64,000 bases of DNA from Noviherbaspirillum malthae (GCF_015352985.1 NZ_JACYXF010000005.1:124001-188000); one strand, 5' to 3'; positions 16,761-29,698 are shown, counted from the stretch's first letter. Notes: generated by a model from the sequence alone, not told the origin. Numbers and translations: made by a program.

Positions 16761-17119
16761 ATACGCCTCACCAGCCTTCGGGCATGCACCTGATCGCCGA
16801 TCTGCATGGCATTTCCGGCGACATGCTGGCCGATCCGATGGCGATGGAAGGCTTGCTCAAGCGCAGCGCAATAGCTGCGGGAGCCGCCATCATCTACAGC
16901 CATTTCCACGCCTTCGGCGCCGGCCAGGGCGTGACCGGCGTGGTGCTGCTGGCCGAGTCGCACATCTCGGTGCATACCTGGCCGGAGCTTGGCTTTGCCG
17001 CCGCCGATGTGTTCATGTGCGGCGACGCGCGGCCGCAGCAGGCGCTGGATTTGATTATCGAGGCGCTTGCGCCGGCATCGACGTCGGTAAGGCATATTGC
17101 AAGGGGGAAGGAGGGTTGA
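16757..17119 (+). CDS. speD: S-adenosylmethionine decarboxylase proenzyme (SpeD)
   Basis: This pyruvoyl enzyme decarboxylates AdoMet to give the aminopropyl donor for polyamine synthases. The 120-residue size is that of the prokaryotic class 1B enzyme. The self-cleavage site is in AESHISVHTWPE, between Glu67 and Ser68, which becomes the pyruvoyl group. His73 and Cys88 (in ADVFMCGDA) occupy the positions of the Thermotoga processing His68 and catalytic Cys83. Its ATG overlaps the stop of the microprotein gene by 4 bases. The only visible consumer of its product is the membrane aminopropyltransferase of the divergent arm, which ties the two arms into one pathway. Confidence 0.95.
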   Translation: MNTPHQPSGMHLIADLHGISGDMLADPMAMEGLLKRSAIAAGAAIIYSHFHAFGAGQGVTGVVLLAESHISVHTWPELGFAAADVFMCGDARPQQALDLIIEALAPASTSVRHIARGKEG

Positions 17120-17146
17120 GGATTGGTTGATGCGCCTTCGCCTCAC

Positions 17147-17270
17147 TCCCTCCCCTTCAAGGGCGGCCGGCGAGGTGGAGGGTCGGGGTGGGGATGGGTT
17201 CAACTCACGCACACGAAACCCATCCCCGCCCTAGCCCTCCACCTCGCCGGCCGCCCTTGAAGGGGAGGGA
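17147..17270. repeat. Long imperfect inverted repeat between convergent genes
   Basis: Arms at 17147-17200 and 17217-17270 (54 bases each) match at 50 positions and flank a 16-base loop. The arm begins TCCCTCCCCTTCAAGGGC and is extremely G/C-asymmetric. It fills most of the 239-base gap between speD (rightward) and the HpaB-like gene (leftward). It could serve as a bidirectional transcription end, but lacks a clear U-tract. Its C-rich and G-rich style resembles the repeat array at 21.1-21.4 kb, suggesting a dispersed intergenic element. Confidence 0.8.
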
Positions 17271-17358
17271 AATTCAGGGCCTTTGCGGGCGATCGATGAT
17301 GATTATTCCTTTAAAGGGAAGAAATCGAAGACGAGTGCTATCTCCGACGAGCACCCCC

Positions 17359-18912
17359 TCACTTCCTCGACTGCGGCAGATCCACCATCACCGGCGATCC
17401 CGGCACCGTACACCCCGTCGAACAGCACTTGCCCGGCTGCCTGTTCGCGGTAATCGGCCGCCGCGGATCCTCGACAATACCGCGCTCCATCAGCCGCTCC
17501 ACCAGTTCCACCTTGTTGCCGATCGGGTAATTGCGGTAGATCTCCTGCTTCATCGCCGCAGGCGAGCCGCCGCCGTGCAGGCTGATCACCGAGTACCACC
17601 CGCCCTGATACGACGCCGTCAGGTCCTCGATGAAACGCGCTGCCTGGATGCGCTTGTCATACGGCACATCAGGATTGGCGCGCAGCACGTCGGCCAGACT
17701 GGCCGCGGTTTCCGGGTTGTGGTCCTCGTCCGGCCCCGGCAGCGTGACAATCAACCCGCCCGACACATAATGCGCGATGCGGTGCATGTCGTAGATCTGC
17801 GTGGCCAGCAGCAGCTTGCCGATGTTGGAAAACACCGCATCCGGCACGAAGGTTTTGGCCTGCGCATCCTGCGCCGCATACACCGAAGCGGCGACGCCGC
17901 AGGCGTAGAAGCCTTCGGTGATCTTGATCAGTTCCACCATCTGTTCGCGCAGGTGGGTTTCCTTGCCGGGATCGAAGCCGTTGGCTTCGCACATCAGCGC
18001 GCCGGCGCCGATCAGCAGGTCGCCGAAGCCGGCGCGCGCGCCGATGCAGCTATGGCGGTGATGCGTCGCATAGTTGTAGGTCATGTAGCCGGAGTGCTCC
18101 CATTCCCCTGCGTAGAACACCCGCTCCCAAGGCACGAATACCCGGTCGAAGATCAGCACCGCGGTCGACTGGCCGAACTTGTTGGAAAACAGCGCCGATT
18201 TTTCCCCCGGCCGGCCGGCGGGACGCGCCACCATGGTGAGACCGGGCGCATCGCCGGGCACCGCGCAGCAGACGGCGAAGTCGGCATCTTCCTGCGTCAT
18301 GTTGCGGCAGGGCATGACGAGGAATTCATGCATGTAGGGCGCGCCGGTGACGATCGCCTTGGTGCCGGAAATGACGATGCCGCCGGCATTGCGCTCGACA
18401 ATATGCACGTAGGAATCCGGATTGGCCTGCTGGTGCGGCCGCCGACTGCGGTCGCCCTTGGCGTCGGTCATGGCAATGCCGACGGAGAGGTCGCGCTCCT
18501 GCGCGTCATGCAGGTAATTCAGAAAATTCTGCGCGTACTGCGTACCCTTGTCGGCATCGATGCGGTGCGTGACCTGATAGATGGCATTGAAGGCATCGTG
18601 CGCGAGATAGCGCTGCGCGCAGCCGGTTTCCTGGCACAGCAGGCGCACCGCCTCCAGCTTGTTGAGCAGGTCGCCGCTGCTGGTATCGATGTGCAGCATG
18701 CGGTTGACCTGCTTGCCGCTGCTGTGCTGGGTGGCCAGCATCAGCGGTGCGTATTCTTCCTTGAGCGCATAGTCGTAGGTTACGCCCAGCGCATTGATGC
18801 CGGGCGCGAAGGCCGGTTCGTCGGCCACCGATTCGACGCGCCGGCCGTCGAGGTAGATGGTCGGCTTGTATTGTCTCAGGGATTCACGGTACTGCGCAGA
18901 TGACATCAGCAT
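17359..18912 (-). CDS. 4-hydroxyphenylacetate 3-hydroxylase family protein (HpaB/PvcC-like)
   Basis: The family comprises FADH2-using oxygenases that hydroxylate phenols, plus the related 4-hydroxybutyryl-CoA dehydratases. The 517-residue length fits HpaB (about 520). GTAGGAGACC-like bases (GTGAGGAGACCAAC) precede the start. Visible motifs are PHQQANPDSYVHIVERNAGG, ISGTKAIVTGAPYMHEFLVM, the RVFVPWERVFYAGEWEHSGY loop and HHRHSCIGARAGFGDLLIGA. In the dehydratase branch the last segment carries a cluster-binding His-x6-Cys; here the cysteine position is Ala, and one of the earlier cysteine pair is Tyr, so a flavin monooxygenase is more likely. No HpaC-type flavin reductase is in the window. A TetR gene is divergent. 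Confidence 0.85.
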   Translation of the reverse strand: MLMSSAQYRESLRQYKPTIYLDGRRVESVADEPAFAPGINALGVTYDYALKEEYAPLMLATQHSSGKQVNRMLHIDTSSGDLLNKLEAVRLLCQETGCAQRYLAHDAFNAIYQVTHRIDADKGTQYAQNFLNYLHDAQERDLSVGIAMTDAKGDRSRRPHQQANPDSYVHIVERNAGGIVISGTKAIVTGAPYMHEFLVMPCRNMTQEDADFAVCCAVPGDAPGLTMVARPAGRPGEKSALFSNKFGQSTAVLIFDRVFVPWERVFYAGEWEHSGYMTYNYATHHRHSCIGARAGFGDLLIGAGALMCEANGFDPGKETHLREQMVELIKITEGFYACGVAASVYAAQDAQAKTFVPDAVFSNIGKLLLATQIYDMHRIAHYVSGGLIVTLPGPDEDHNPETAASLADVLRANPDVPYDKRIQAARFIEDLTASYQGGWYSVISLHGGGSPAAMKQEIYRNYPIGNKVELVERLMERGIVEDPRRPITANRQPGKCCSTGCTVPGSPVMVDLPQSRK

Positions 18913-18988
18913 GTTGGTCTCCTCACGTTATGTGCGTTATGGCCGCAGCGCGCCGATGCGGCACGTTCGCTAACACTTTGCCACAAAT

Positions 18989-19003
18989 ATGAACAATGTT
19001 CAT
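18989..19003. promoter_or_regulatory. 15-bp palindrome, probable TetR operator
   Basis: ATGAACAATGTTCAT is a perfect inverted repeat of 7-base arms around a central A. It lies in the 141-base gap between the HpaB-like gene and the divergent TetR gene, about 50 bases before the TetR start. Size and symmetry are typical for a TetR dimer site. It could control both directions. Confidence 0.6.
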
Positions 19004-19053
19004 TTTTCAGTCAAGCCGTTAAATGAAGCCGAGCGATGTGCTAAATTTGCCTC

Positions 19054-19716
19054 ATGAAAAAATCATCATCCGAGCAAAACCAGGACTTGCCGCCCGAGGC
19101 CGACGAACCGCGCCTGGTACGCCTTCGCGCCGTCAAGGACATGAAGCGCCAGATGATCCTTGATGCCGCGCGGCGGGTTTTCGAACGCGACGGCTTGCTC
19201 GGTGCCAACATGCGCGCCATCGCATCCGAAGCCGGCTATACCGCCAGCGCGCTGTACAACCATTACGCCAGCAAGGAAGACATCTACGGCGACCTGCTGT
19301 CGCAGTCTCTCGAGCGTCTCCATGAGGCGGTTCATGCCGGCGACGGCCCCAAGGGCGGTCCCGCCCAGCGCATCGAACGGCAGGCGATGGCTTTCCATGA
19401 TTTCTATCTCGACAACCCGCGCGAACTCGATCTCGGCTTCTACCTGTTCCAGGGCATGAAGCCGCTGGGCCTGACGCCTGAACTCAATGAGCAGTTGAAC
19501 CGGCGCCTGCGCGAGTCGCTCGACGGCATCGAGGAAAACCTGGTCACGCTCGGCTTCACGAAAAAGGCGGCGCTGCAGGAGACTACTTCCCTGTTCGGGC
19601 ACTGCGTCGGCTTGCTGCTGCTGACCCACACCGGGCGCATCCGCATGTTCGGCCAGGACGGACGCGCACTGTTTTCCGCCTATGTAAAAAAACTCATCCA
19701 GCAGGTGAAGACATGA
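19054..19716 (+). CDS. TetR/AcrR-family transcriptional regulator
   Basis: The 220-residue protein has the TetR DNA-binding domain at about 30-80: MKRQMILDAARRVFERDGLL, then ANMRAIASEAGYTASALYNH and YASKEDIYGDLL. The rest is a helical ligand domain. A charged 25-residue leader precedes the domain. It is divergent from the HpaB-like gene, with a palindrome between them, so repression of that gene with an aromatic ligand as inducer is plausible. Its last 4 bases overlap the start of the isochorismatase-like gene (ATGA), indicating an operon with it. Confidence 0.93.
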   Translation: MKKSSSEQNQDLPPEADEPRLVRLRAVKDMKRQMILDAARRVFERDGLLGANMRAIASEAGYTASALYNHYASKEDIYGDLLSQSLERLHEAVHAGDGPKGGPAQRIERQAMAFHDFYLDNPRELDLGFYLFQGMKPLGLTPELNEQLNRRLRESLDGIEENLVTLGFTKKAALQETTSLFGHCVGLLLLTHTGRIRMFGQDGRALFSAYVKKLIQQVKT

Positions 19717-20252
19717 ACGGACTCTGCGACGCCTCCCGCTCGACGCTGATCATCATCGATCTGCAGGAGCGCCTGATGCCGGCCATCCATGAGGGCGATA
19801 CGGTGGTAAGGAATGCGCTGCGCCTTTCGCAGACGGCGAAGCTGCTCGGCATTCCCGTGATCGGCACCGCGCAGAATCCGGAAGGGCTCGGCCCGAACGT
19901 GGCCGAAGTGCATGCGCAGTGCGAAAAGGTGTTTGCCAAGATGGATTTCGATGCCTGCGCGGAACAAGCTTTCCTGGATGCCCTTGCCGATCAGCGCGGC
20001 GAGCTGATCGTCGCCGGCTGCGAAGCGCATGTCTGCGTGCTGCAGACGGTGCTCGGCCTGCTGGGGCGGGGCCGTCATGTGCGCCTCGTCGCCGATGCCA
20101 TCGGCTCGCGCGTGCCGTTCAACCGGCAGGTCGCGATGGAGCGGGCCAAGTCGGCCGGCGCCGAACTGCTCACCACCGAAATGGTCATGTTCGAATGGAT
20201 GCGCAGCGCTGCGCATCCGAGGTTCAAGGACATGCTGCGGCTGGTGAAATAA
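19713..20252 (+). CDS. Isochorismatase-like cysteine hydrolase
   Basis: The 179-residue protein belongs to the cysteine-hydrolase superfamily that includes isochorismatase, nicotinamidase and N-carbamoylsarcosine amidase. The catalytic triad is visible: Asp in LIIIDLQERL, Lys in FAKMDFDAC and Cys in AGCEAHVCVLQTVLGL. The non-prolyl cis-peptide that precedes the nucleophile falls in CEAH. It is closest in feel to the YcaC/hydrolase subgroup rather than true isochorismatase, and the substrate cannot be assigned. The ATGA overlap with the TetR gene suggests shared control. Confidence 0.9.
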   Translation: MNGLCDASRSTLIIIDLQERLMPAIHEGDTVVRNALRLSQTAKLLGIPVIGTAQNPEGLGPNVAEVHAQCEKVFAKMDFDACAEQAFLDALADQRGELIVAGCEAHVCVLQTVLGLLGRGRHVRLVADAIGSRVPFNRQVAMERAKSAGAELLTTEMVMFEWMRSAAHPRFKDMLRLVK

Positions 20253-20282
20253 ACTCTTCCTTCTTCGCTACATTTTTCCTTC

Positions 20283-21068
20283 ATGAAAATACAGATCGCT
20301 TCCGACCTGCATCTCGACCTGCTGCAGGAGCAATTTCCCGGCTACCGCGCAGTGGAGCCGGCCGATGCCGATGTGCTGGTGATCGCCGGCGACATCCATC
20401 ACGGCGCGGCGGCGATCGAGGCTTTTGCCGACTGGCCGGTGCCGGTTATTTATGTGAATGGCAATCATGAGACCTACCATGAGCATTATCCGGAGCTGAT
20501 TGCCCGCCTGCGCAGTGCTTCAGTGGGCAGCGGAGTGCATTACCTGGAGGGCGATGTCTGCGTGATCGGCGGCGTGCGCTTTCTCGGCTGCTGCCTGTGG
20601 ACGGATTACCGGTTCAGCGAACTGGGGCAGGAAGCGGCGATGGCCGAGGCGGAAAAGATTTTGTACGACCATCGCCTGATCCGCACCGACGAAGGCTTGT
20701 TCAGCACGGCGGATGCATTAAGCATGCATGAAGCTTCTCGCGACTGGCTGGCGGCGAGGCTCGAGGAGCCCTTCGACGGACCTACCGTGGTGGTGACCCA
20801 TCACAGCCCGCATCCGAATTCGGTGCATCCGCGATTTGCGGGTTCGCCGCTCAATGCGGCTTTCGTTAGTGACCTGTCACCGCTGATGGGGAAGGCGAAA
20901 TTGTGGATACACGGGCATGTGCATGACAGCTTCGATTACGAGCTGGCGGGCACGCGGGTGATTGCGAATCCGCGCGGGTATGCGCTGAATCGGCGGGCGG
21001 CGACGGAGATCGGGATGGTTGAGTGGGAGAATCCGAGGTTTGATGCGCGGCTGGTGGTGGAGGTTTGA
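20283..21068 (+). CDS. Calcineurin-like metallophosphoesterase
   Basis: The 261-residue protein carries the full dimetal motif series: ASDLHLDL near 6-13, AGDIHHG near 37-43, NGNHE near 60-64, VVTHHSPHP and HGHVHDSFDY. The ATG comes 30 bases after the hydrolase gene stop, and the TTCCTTC context gives only a weak ribosome site. The ending EIGMVEWENPRFDARLVVEV is usual for this small phosphoesterase subgroup. Substrates range from phosphodiesters to nucleotides; none can be assigned. Confidence 0.92.
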   Translation: MKIQIASDLHLDLLQEQFPGYRAVEPADADVLVIAGDIHHGAAAIEAFADWPVPVIYVNGNHETYHEHYPELIARLRSASVGSGVHYLEGDVCVIGGVRFLGCCLWTDYRFSELGQEAAMAEAEKILYDHRLIRTDEGLFSTADALSMHEASRDWLAARLEEPFDGPTVVVTHHSPHPNSVHPRFAGSPLNAAFVSDLSPLMGKAKLWIHGHVHDSFDYELAGTRVIANPRGYALNRRAATEIGMVEWENPRFDARLVVEV

Positions 21069-21389
21069 GGGAGGTGTTTGGCTCCCTTCTCCCGCAAGCG
21101 GGGCGAAGGCAGGGTTTTGCAAACCACCGGTTTGCGCTGCCGTAGCCGACCCGGCTTGCAAGCCGGGTCGTGGGGCGCGGAGCGAGGGTTGGGAATGAGG
21201 GCGGTTGCAAAAGAGCGCCTGACTTGGTGAGCTCCCTCACCCCTACCCCTCTCCCGCCTGCGGGAGAGGGGCTATGGAGGCTGACGCACCTACTCTAGCC
21301 TCAAGACCAGAGAATGCTCCCTTCTCCCGCAAGCGGGAGAAGGGCTGGGGATGAGGGGGCTTGCAAGAGAGAGGACTTGGCAACTGCCC

Positions 21390-25631
<4,242 letters not shown>

Positions 25632-25748
25632 GGGCAATGAGGGAAAGTGAACAATACGGCATCACGGGAGCGGATGAATGCGAGGATCGGCATGCATGCA
25701 TTTTACCGCCTGTCGCCGGCAGCGGCCTTGCATCCAGCTGTCCGGGCT

Positions 25749-26477
25749 TTACTGGTCCAGCTCCTTGTAGGCGCGGAAGATGCCGTCGTTGTTGAAGGCC
25801 TGCCGGCGCTTGGAGGTCAGATAGGCCTTGATGCGCTTGCGGGCAGCGACGCGGTCATGCAGCGCCGCCAGCAGGGGAGTGTCTTTCTCCACCCGCTTCA
25901 TGTTGCGCGGGAAGGCGTAACGCAAGCCTTCGATCAGCTGGAACATCGACAGGTCGGCATAAGTGATTGCGCTGCCTGCCAGCCAGTCGGTGCCGGCAGG
26001 ATTGCGTGCAATGACCGATTCGAAATAGTGAAGAAATTTCGGCAGGCGCATCTGCGTGAAGTCCTGTGCGCGGCGCAGCGCTTCCGGTTTCTGGTCTTCG
26101 TAATACAGGCCGCTGCCGATCGGATGATGGGTATCGTGCGCTTCGGTGAGCATGTCGGCGATGGTGAGCTGCAGCTGATGCACCCACAGGCGCCCTGCCT
26201 CATCGTCGGGCACCAGACCGAGCCGGGGCCCGAGGAAAAGCAGGATATTGGCCGTCTGCGCAATGATCTGTTCGCCCGCTTTCAGGAAGGGCGGCGCGAA
26301 CGGCAGGTGGACGAGTTCCGGGCTTTCCATCAGCCGCATCATCGCCGCCATGCCCATGCCGCTGCTTTCGGCGCGGCGGCAAACATCGACATAATCGGCG
26401 CCCGCCTCTTCCAGCGCCAGGCGGATGAATTCGCCGCGCCCCTGGATGCCCGGCCAGTAATACAGTTCGTATTGCAT
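25749..26477 (-). CDS. Glutathione S-transferase-like protein
   Basis: The 242-residue protein begins MQYELYYWPGIQGRGEFIRL, the thioredoxin-fold start of Sigma/Mu-like GSTs in which the Tyr near position 7 activates glutathione. HLPFAPPFLKAGEQIIAQTA supplies the cis-Pro and the Q-(S/T)-like glutathione contact segment. The all-helical C-terminal domain includes DWLAGSAITYADLSMFQLIE, the conserved capping box. GAGCGATGC-like bases precede the start. No substrate is implied. It is transcribed in the same direction as the SNF2 gene but separated by 117 bases. Confidence 0.9.
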   Translation of the reverse strand: MQYELYYWPGIQGRGEFIRLALEEAGADYVDVCRRAESSGMGMAAMMRLMESPELVHLPFAPPFLKAGEQIIAQTANILLFLGPRLGLVPDDEAGRLWVHQLQLTIADMLTEAHDTHHPIGSGLYYEDQKPEALRRAQDFTQMRLPKFLHYFESVIARNPAGTDWLAGSAITYADLSMFQLIEGLRYAFPRNMKRVEKDTPLLAALHDRVAARKRIKAYLTSKRRQAFNNDGIFRAYKELDQ

Positions 26478-26673
26478 GCATCGCTCTCCTGTTGTCGATG
26501 TTCCCTCTTAGCATGAAACATCGCCTGAAAATGCGCGATCCATTGTATTGAATCGCCCTGCCACCATGCTGGGATAGAACAAAGGTGAGCAAAGGAGAAC
26601 AAAGCGCACAGGCCGGCGGCAGGTTCCCACGCCGCGTCGTATCATGGTTGCACATCAGGCCATGGAGGAAGAC

Positions 26674-27165
26674 ATGAGCGACAACTTGACCGAAGAAGCA
26701 GGCCGGCCCGACTGGCGCGACAACGGCGTGCGCGTGGTGCCCGGGGACAATCTCGACACCAACACGCCGCAGACGCCCGGCATGAACCGGGCCGCCGCGA
26801 TCAATTACGCGCGGGTCGGCGCGCAAAAGCTGTGGGCCGGCACGGTGACCATTCATCCGAATGCAAAGACCGGCGCGCATCATCACGGCGCGCTGGAAAG
26901 CGTGATCTACGTGGTGCGCGGCCGGGCGCGCATGCGCTGGGGCAACGAACTGGAATACACCGCCGAAGCCGGCCCCGGCGATTTCATCTACGTGCCGCCT
27001 TATGTGCCGCACCAGGAAATCAATGCCAGCGAAAACGAGCCGCTGGAATGCGTGCTGGTGCGCAGCGACAATGAAGCGGTAGTCATCAACCTCGATATTG
27101 CCGCCGTGGAACGGCCGCAGGAAGTGCATTGGGTCGATCCTATCCACAAGCATCCGCATCCTTGA
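26674..27165 (+). CDS. Cupin-domain protein
   Basis: The start MSDNLTEEAGRPDWRDNGVR is chosen because GGAGGAAGAC sits directly upstream of the ATG at 26674; two earlier in-frame ATGs lack such a site. The 163-residue product contains both cupin motifs: GAHHHGALESVIYVVRGRAR, with the two or three metal histidines and Glu, and GDFIYVPPYVPHQEINAS with the distal His. It is a single-domain cupin, likely metal-binding and cytosolic. Function could be small-molecule sensing, isomerisation or dioxygenation. No neighbour defines it. Confidence 0.88.
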   Translation: MSDNLTEEAGRPDWRDNGVRVVPGDNLDTNTPQTPGMNRAAAINYARVGAQKLWAGTVTIHPNAKTGAHHHGALESVIYVVRGRARMRWGNELEYTAEAGPGDFIYVPPYVPHQEINASENEPLECVLVRSDNEAVVINLDIAAVERPQEVHWVDPIHKHPHP

Positions 27166-27332
27166 ACGACTTGTGATTGACGAGTCTGCAATGTGTTTCG
27201 CCGCATGTTGCAACTCTTCCCTTTTGCCAGAACGATTTGCCCGCAGATAAGTCTATCCAGGCGGACAGTTTCCAGCTCATGCGAGCTCTCCTGTCCGCGC
27301 TTTCCGACTGATTTTGCCGACCGCTTGCACTC

Positions 27333-28268
27333 ATGGCCCTCAAGTTTGCTTCTTCACGCCTTGCCCAATTCATCCGCCGCCGCGGCATCTCCATTGCCGC
27401 AGCTTCCAGCCTGGTTTCCGTACTGGCCGCCGCCGGCTGCGGCCAGCTTGCGCACAAGGAGCGCGAGCTGACCTTCCGCGTCGAACCCGGCACGGCAAGC
27501 TGGTACAGCGGCCTGCCCGAGGGCCTGGTGGAGTCCAATCTCGTCGTGCAGGCCGACGGCAAGAGCCAGAACCTGCACACCTGGTGGTGGCCGGCAGACA
27601 AGCCGGATGCGCCGGCGGTGCTCTACCTGCACGGCGCGCGCTGGAATCTCACCGGACAGCTGTTCCGCATCCAGCAGCTGCATGATTTCGGCTTTTCCGT
27701 GCTCGCGGTGGACTACCGCGGCTTCGGCAAGAGCGACGGCGACCTGCCCTCGGAGCGCACCGTGTATGAAGACGCGCAGGTCGCCTGGAAGCACCTGGCC
27801 AGCCTGCAGCCGGATGCCGGCAAGCGCTTCATTTACGGCCATTCGCTGGGCGGCGCGATCGCCATCGACCTGGCCGCGCATCTGAACGGAAGCGACGACG
27901 ACAGAGACGAAGGCAAAGCCGCGCAACCGGCGGCGAAGGGCTTGATCGTCGAATCCTCGTTCACCTCGCTGGCCGACATCGCCCGCTCGCTCACCTATCC
28001 CTGGCTGCCGCTGCAGCTGCTGCTGTCGCAGAAATTCGATTCTGTCGGCAAGATCTCTCGCGTCGGCATGCCGGTGCTGATCGTGCACGGCTCCAGCGAC
28101 CGCTACGTGCCGTCGCGCTTCAGCGAGAAACTCTACGAAGCCGCCGGCGGCAGGAAGAAGCTGATCCTGGTGGAAGGCGGGACGCACAACAACAGCATGC
28201 GGCTGGGCGCGACGGAATATCGTCAGGCGTTCAAGGAGTTGTTCGGGCTGGCGCCGGATCCGGCGTGA
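27333..28268 (+). CDS. Lipoprotein alpha/beta hydrolase
   Basis: The 311-residue protein has a basic N-terminus, a hydrophobic stretch ISIAAASSLVSVLAAAGC with a lipobox-like LAAAGC, and then an alpha/beta hydrolase domain resembling the BAAT/YfhR-type serine hydrolases. VLYLHGARWNLTG gives the oxyanion region, IYGHSLGGAIAIDLA the nucleophile Ser, HGSSDRYVPSRF the Asp and VEGGTHNNSM the His, so the triad is intact. It is probably anchored facing the periplasm. The substrate is unknown. A charged insertion with DDDRDEGK follows the nucleophile helix. Confidence 0.88.
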   Translation: MALKFASSRLAQFIRRRGISIAAASSLVSVLAAAGCGQLAHKERELTFRVEPGTASWYSGLPEGLVESNLVVQADGKSQNLHTWWWPADKPDAPAVLYLHGARWNLTGQLFRIQQLHDFGFSVLAVDYRGFGKSDGDLPSERTVYEDAQVAWKHLASLQPDAGKRFIYGHSLGGAIAIDLAAHLNGSDDDRDEGKAAQPAAKGLIVESSFTSLADIARSLTYPWLPLQLLLSQKFDSVGKISRVGMPVLIVHGSSDRYVPSRFSEKLYEAAGGRKKLILVEGGTHNNSMRLGATEYRQAFKELFGLAPDPA

Positions 28269-28339
28269 CGATTCAAGTCAGGTAGCACGACGCAGCGACT
28301 TCTTAACGCAGGAATTATTGTTATTGCATTTTTCCTGCT

Positions 28340-29608
28340 TCAGAATCGCGCAACGCTGAACGGCGCAAAGCGCGCCATATCGAACCGCCCGCGCATGCCC
28401 TGCGCTATCCAGCGCGCGGTATTGATCGATCCGGTCACGCCGAGATGGCCGTGACCGAATGCGCACCACAGGCCGGGAAGCTTCGGCACCGGGCCGATGA
28501 CCGGCAGCGAATCGGGCAGGCAGGGGCGATGGCCCATCCATGCCGATGCACCTTCCAGCCGCAGTCCAGGAAGCCCTTCGGCGGCGGCCACGCCCAGCAG
28601 TTCGCTGCGGCGCGGGGTCGGCGGCATGGATAGTCCGCCGAATTCGACCGTGCCGGAAATGCGCATACCGGTCTCCATCGGGACCATGAACACCTTGCGA
28701 TCGGCAAGCACCAGCGGCCTCGATATCGACACGCCCGGATCGGCTACATGCAGGTGATAGCCGCGCTGGCTTTCCAGCGGCACACGCAGGTTAAGCATGC
28801 GCAGCAGTTCGGCGGACCAGATGCCGGCGGCCATGACGACGTGCGCAGCCTGCAAGCCGGATTGCTCGCACTCCACCTGCCATGCACCGCTGCGTTCGGA
28901 TGAAGGCTGCAGACGCCGCACGCGATCGCGAATCAATTTCACGCCCTGCTGGCGCACCGCCTGCGCGATCGCGCCCGCATAGCGGAAAGGTTCCGTCACC
29001 GCCCCCTGCTCCGGCATGAAGATGCCTGCGCGGTAGGCATTGCTGACGGCGGGTTCCAGCGCACGGATGCCGTCGGCATCGAGCTGCTCGAAGCGCACGC
29101 CGTGTCCTTCGCGCAGGCGCCAGCCGCCGGTATCCTTGCCGATTGCCGCCGCATCGCGATACAGGTGAAGCTGGCCGGTCTGCACCACGCGCTGCGGACA
29201 GCCGACTTCGCGCGCAAGCGCCTGGTGATTCGCCAATGCGTCGGCAAACAGATCCTGCAGCGCCTGCGCGATCTGCTCGACCCGCTCGGGCGTGGCCGAT
29301 GCGACGAAGCGCCGCAGCCAGGGCGCCGCGCGCAGCCAGTAATGCCACGGCACATGCAGGGGACTGTCCGTATCCAGCAGCATGCCGGCCGCATTCTTCA
29401 TCACGCCGGGCATGGCCAGCGGCGCCACCGAACCGGCGGAGATCGCCCCGGCATTCCCGTATGAACACTGCGAGCCGGGCTCCTCCGGATCGACGATGCT
29501 TATCTCGTAACCGGCCTTGCGCAATTCATGCGCGACGCACAGGCCGACGATGCCGGCGCCGATGACGATGACGGAAGACTCAGATACCGCTTGCTTTGCT
29601 TTCTCCAT
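28340..29608 (-). CDS. D-amino-acid-dehydrogenase-like FAD oxidoreductase (DadA family)
   Basis: The 422-residue protein has the DAO fold: VIVIGAGIVGLCVAHELRKA near 13-32, the acidic ribose contact in ISIVDPEEPGSQCSYGNAGA, the DadA-like stretch WHYWLRAAPWLRRFVASATP, MAAGIWSAELLRML, and the C-terminal FAD motif GLWCAFGHGHLGVTGSINTA. In the family these enzymes oxidise D-amino acids or related secondary amines and pass electrons to the quinone pool. Neighbours do not identify the substrate. The true DadA has about 430 residues, so this is full-length. Confidence 0.9.
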   Translation of the reverse strand: MEKAKQAVSESSVIVIGAGIVGLCVAHELRKAGYEISIVDPEEPGSQCSYGNAGAISAGSVAPLAMPGVMKNAAGMLLDTDSPLHVPWHYWLRAAPWLRRFVASATPERVEQIAQALQDLFADALANHQALAREVGCPQRVVQTGQLHLYRDAAAIGKDTGGWRLREGHGVRFEQLDADGIRALEPAVSNAYRAGIFMPEQGAVTEPFRYAGAIAQAVRQQGVKLIRDRVRRLQPSSERSGAWQVECEQSGLQAAHVVMAAGIWSAELLRMLNLRVPLESQRGYHLHVADPGVSISRPLVLADRKVFMVPMETGMRISGTVEFGGLSMPPTPRRSELLGVAAAEGLPGLRLEGASAWMGHRPCLPDSLPVIGPVPKLPGLWCAFGHGHLGVTGSINTARWIAQGMRGRFDMARFAPFSVARF

Positions 29609-29698
29609 CCGCGCATGTTAACCCGTTAAGGCGGCCCATGCTGGCGACCGGTTCGAAAGCGGTGCACACTGGCGCAAAGTCAATCAATGGAGCACGAC

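Noticed and set aside
17359..18912. Identity as 4-hydroxybutyryl-CoA dehydratase
   Set aside because: The cysteines that bind the iron-sulfur cluster in that branch are replaced by Ala and Tyr.
19713..20252. True isochorismatase for siderophore synthesis
   Set aside because: No siderophore genes are nearby and the superfamily is broad; only the hydrolase fold is supported.
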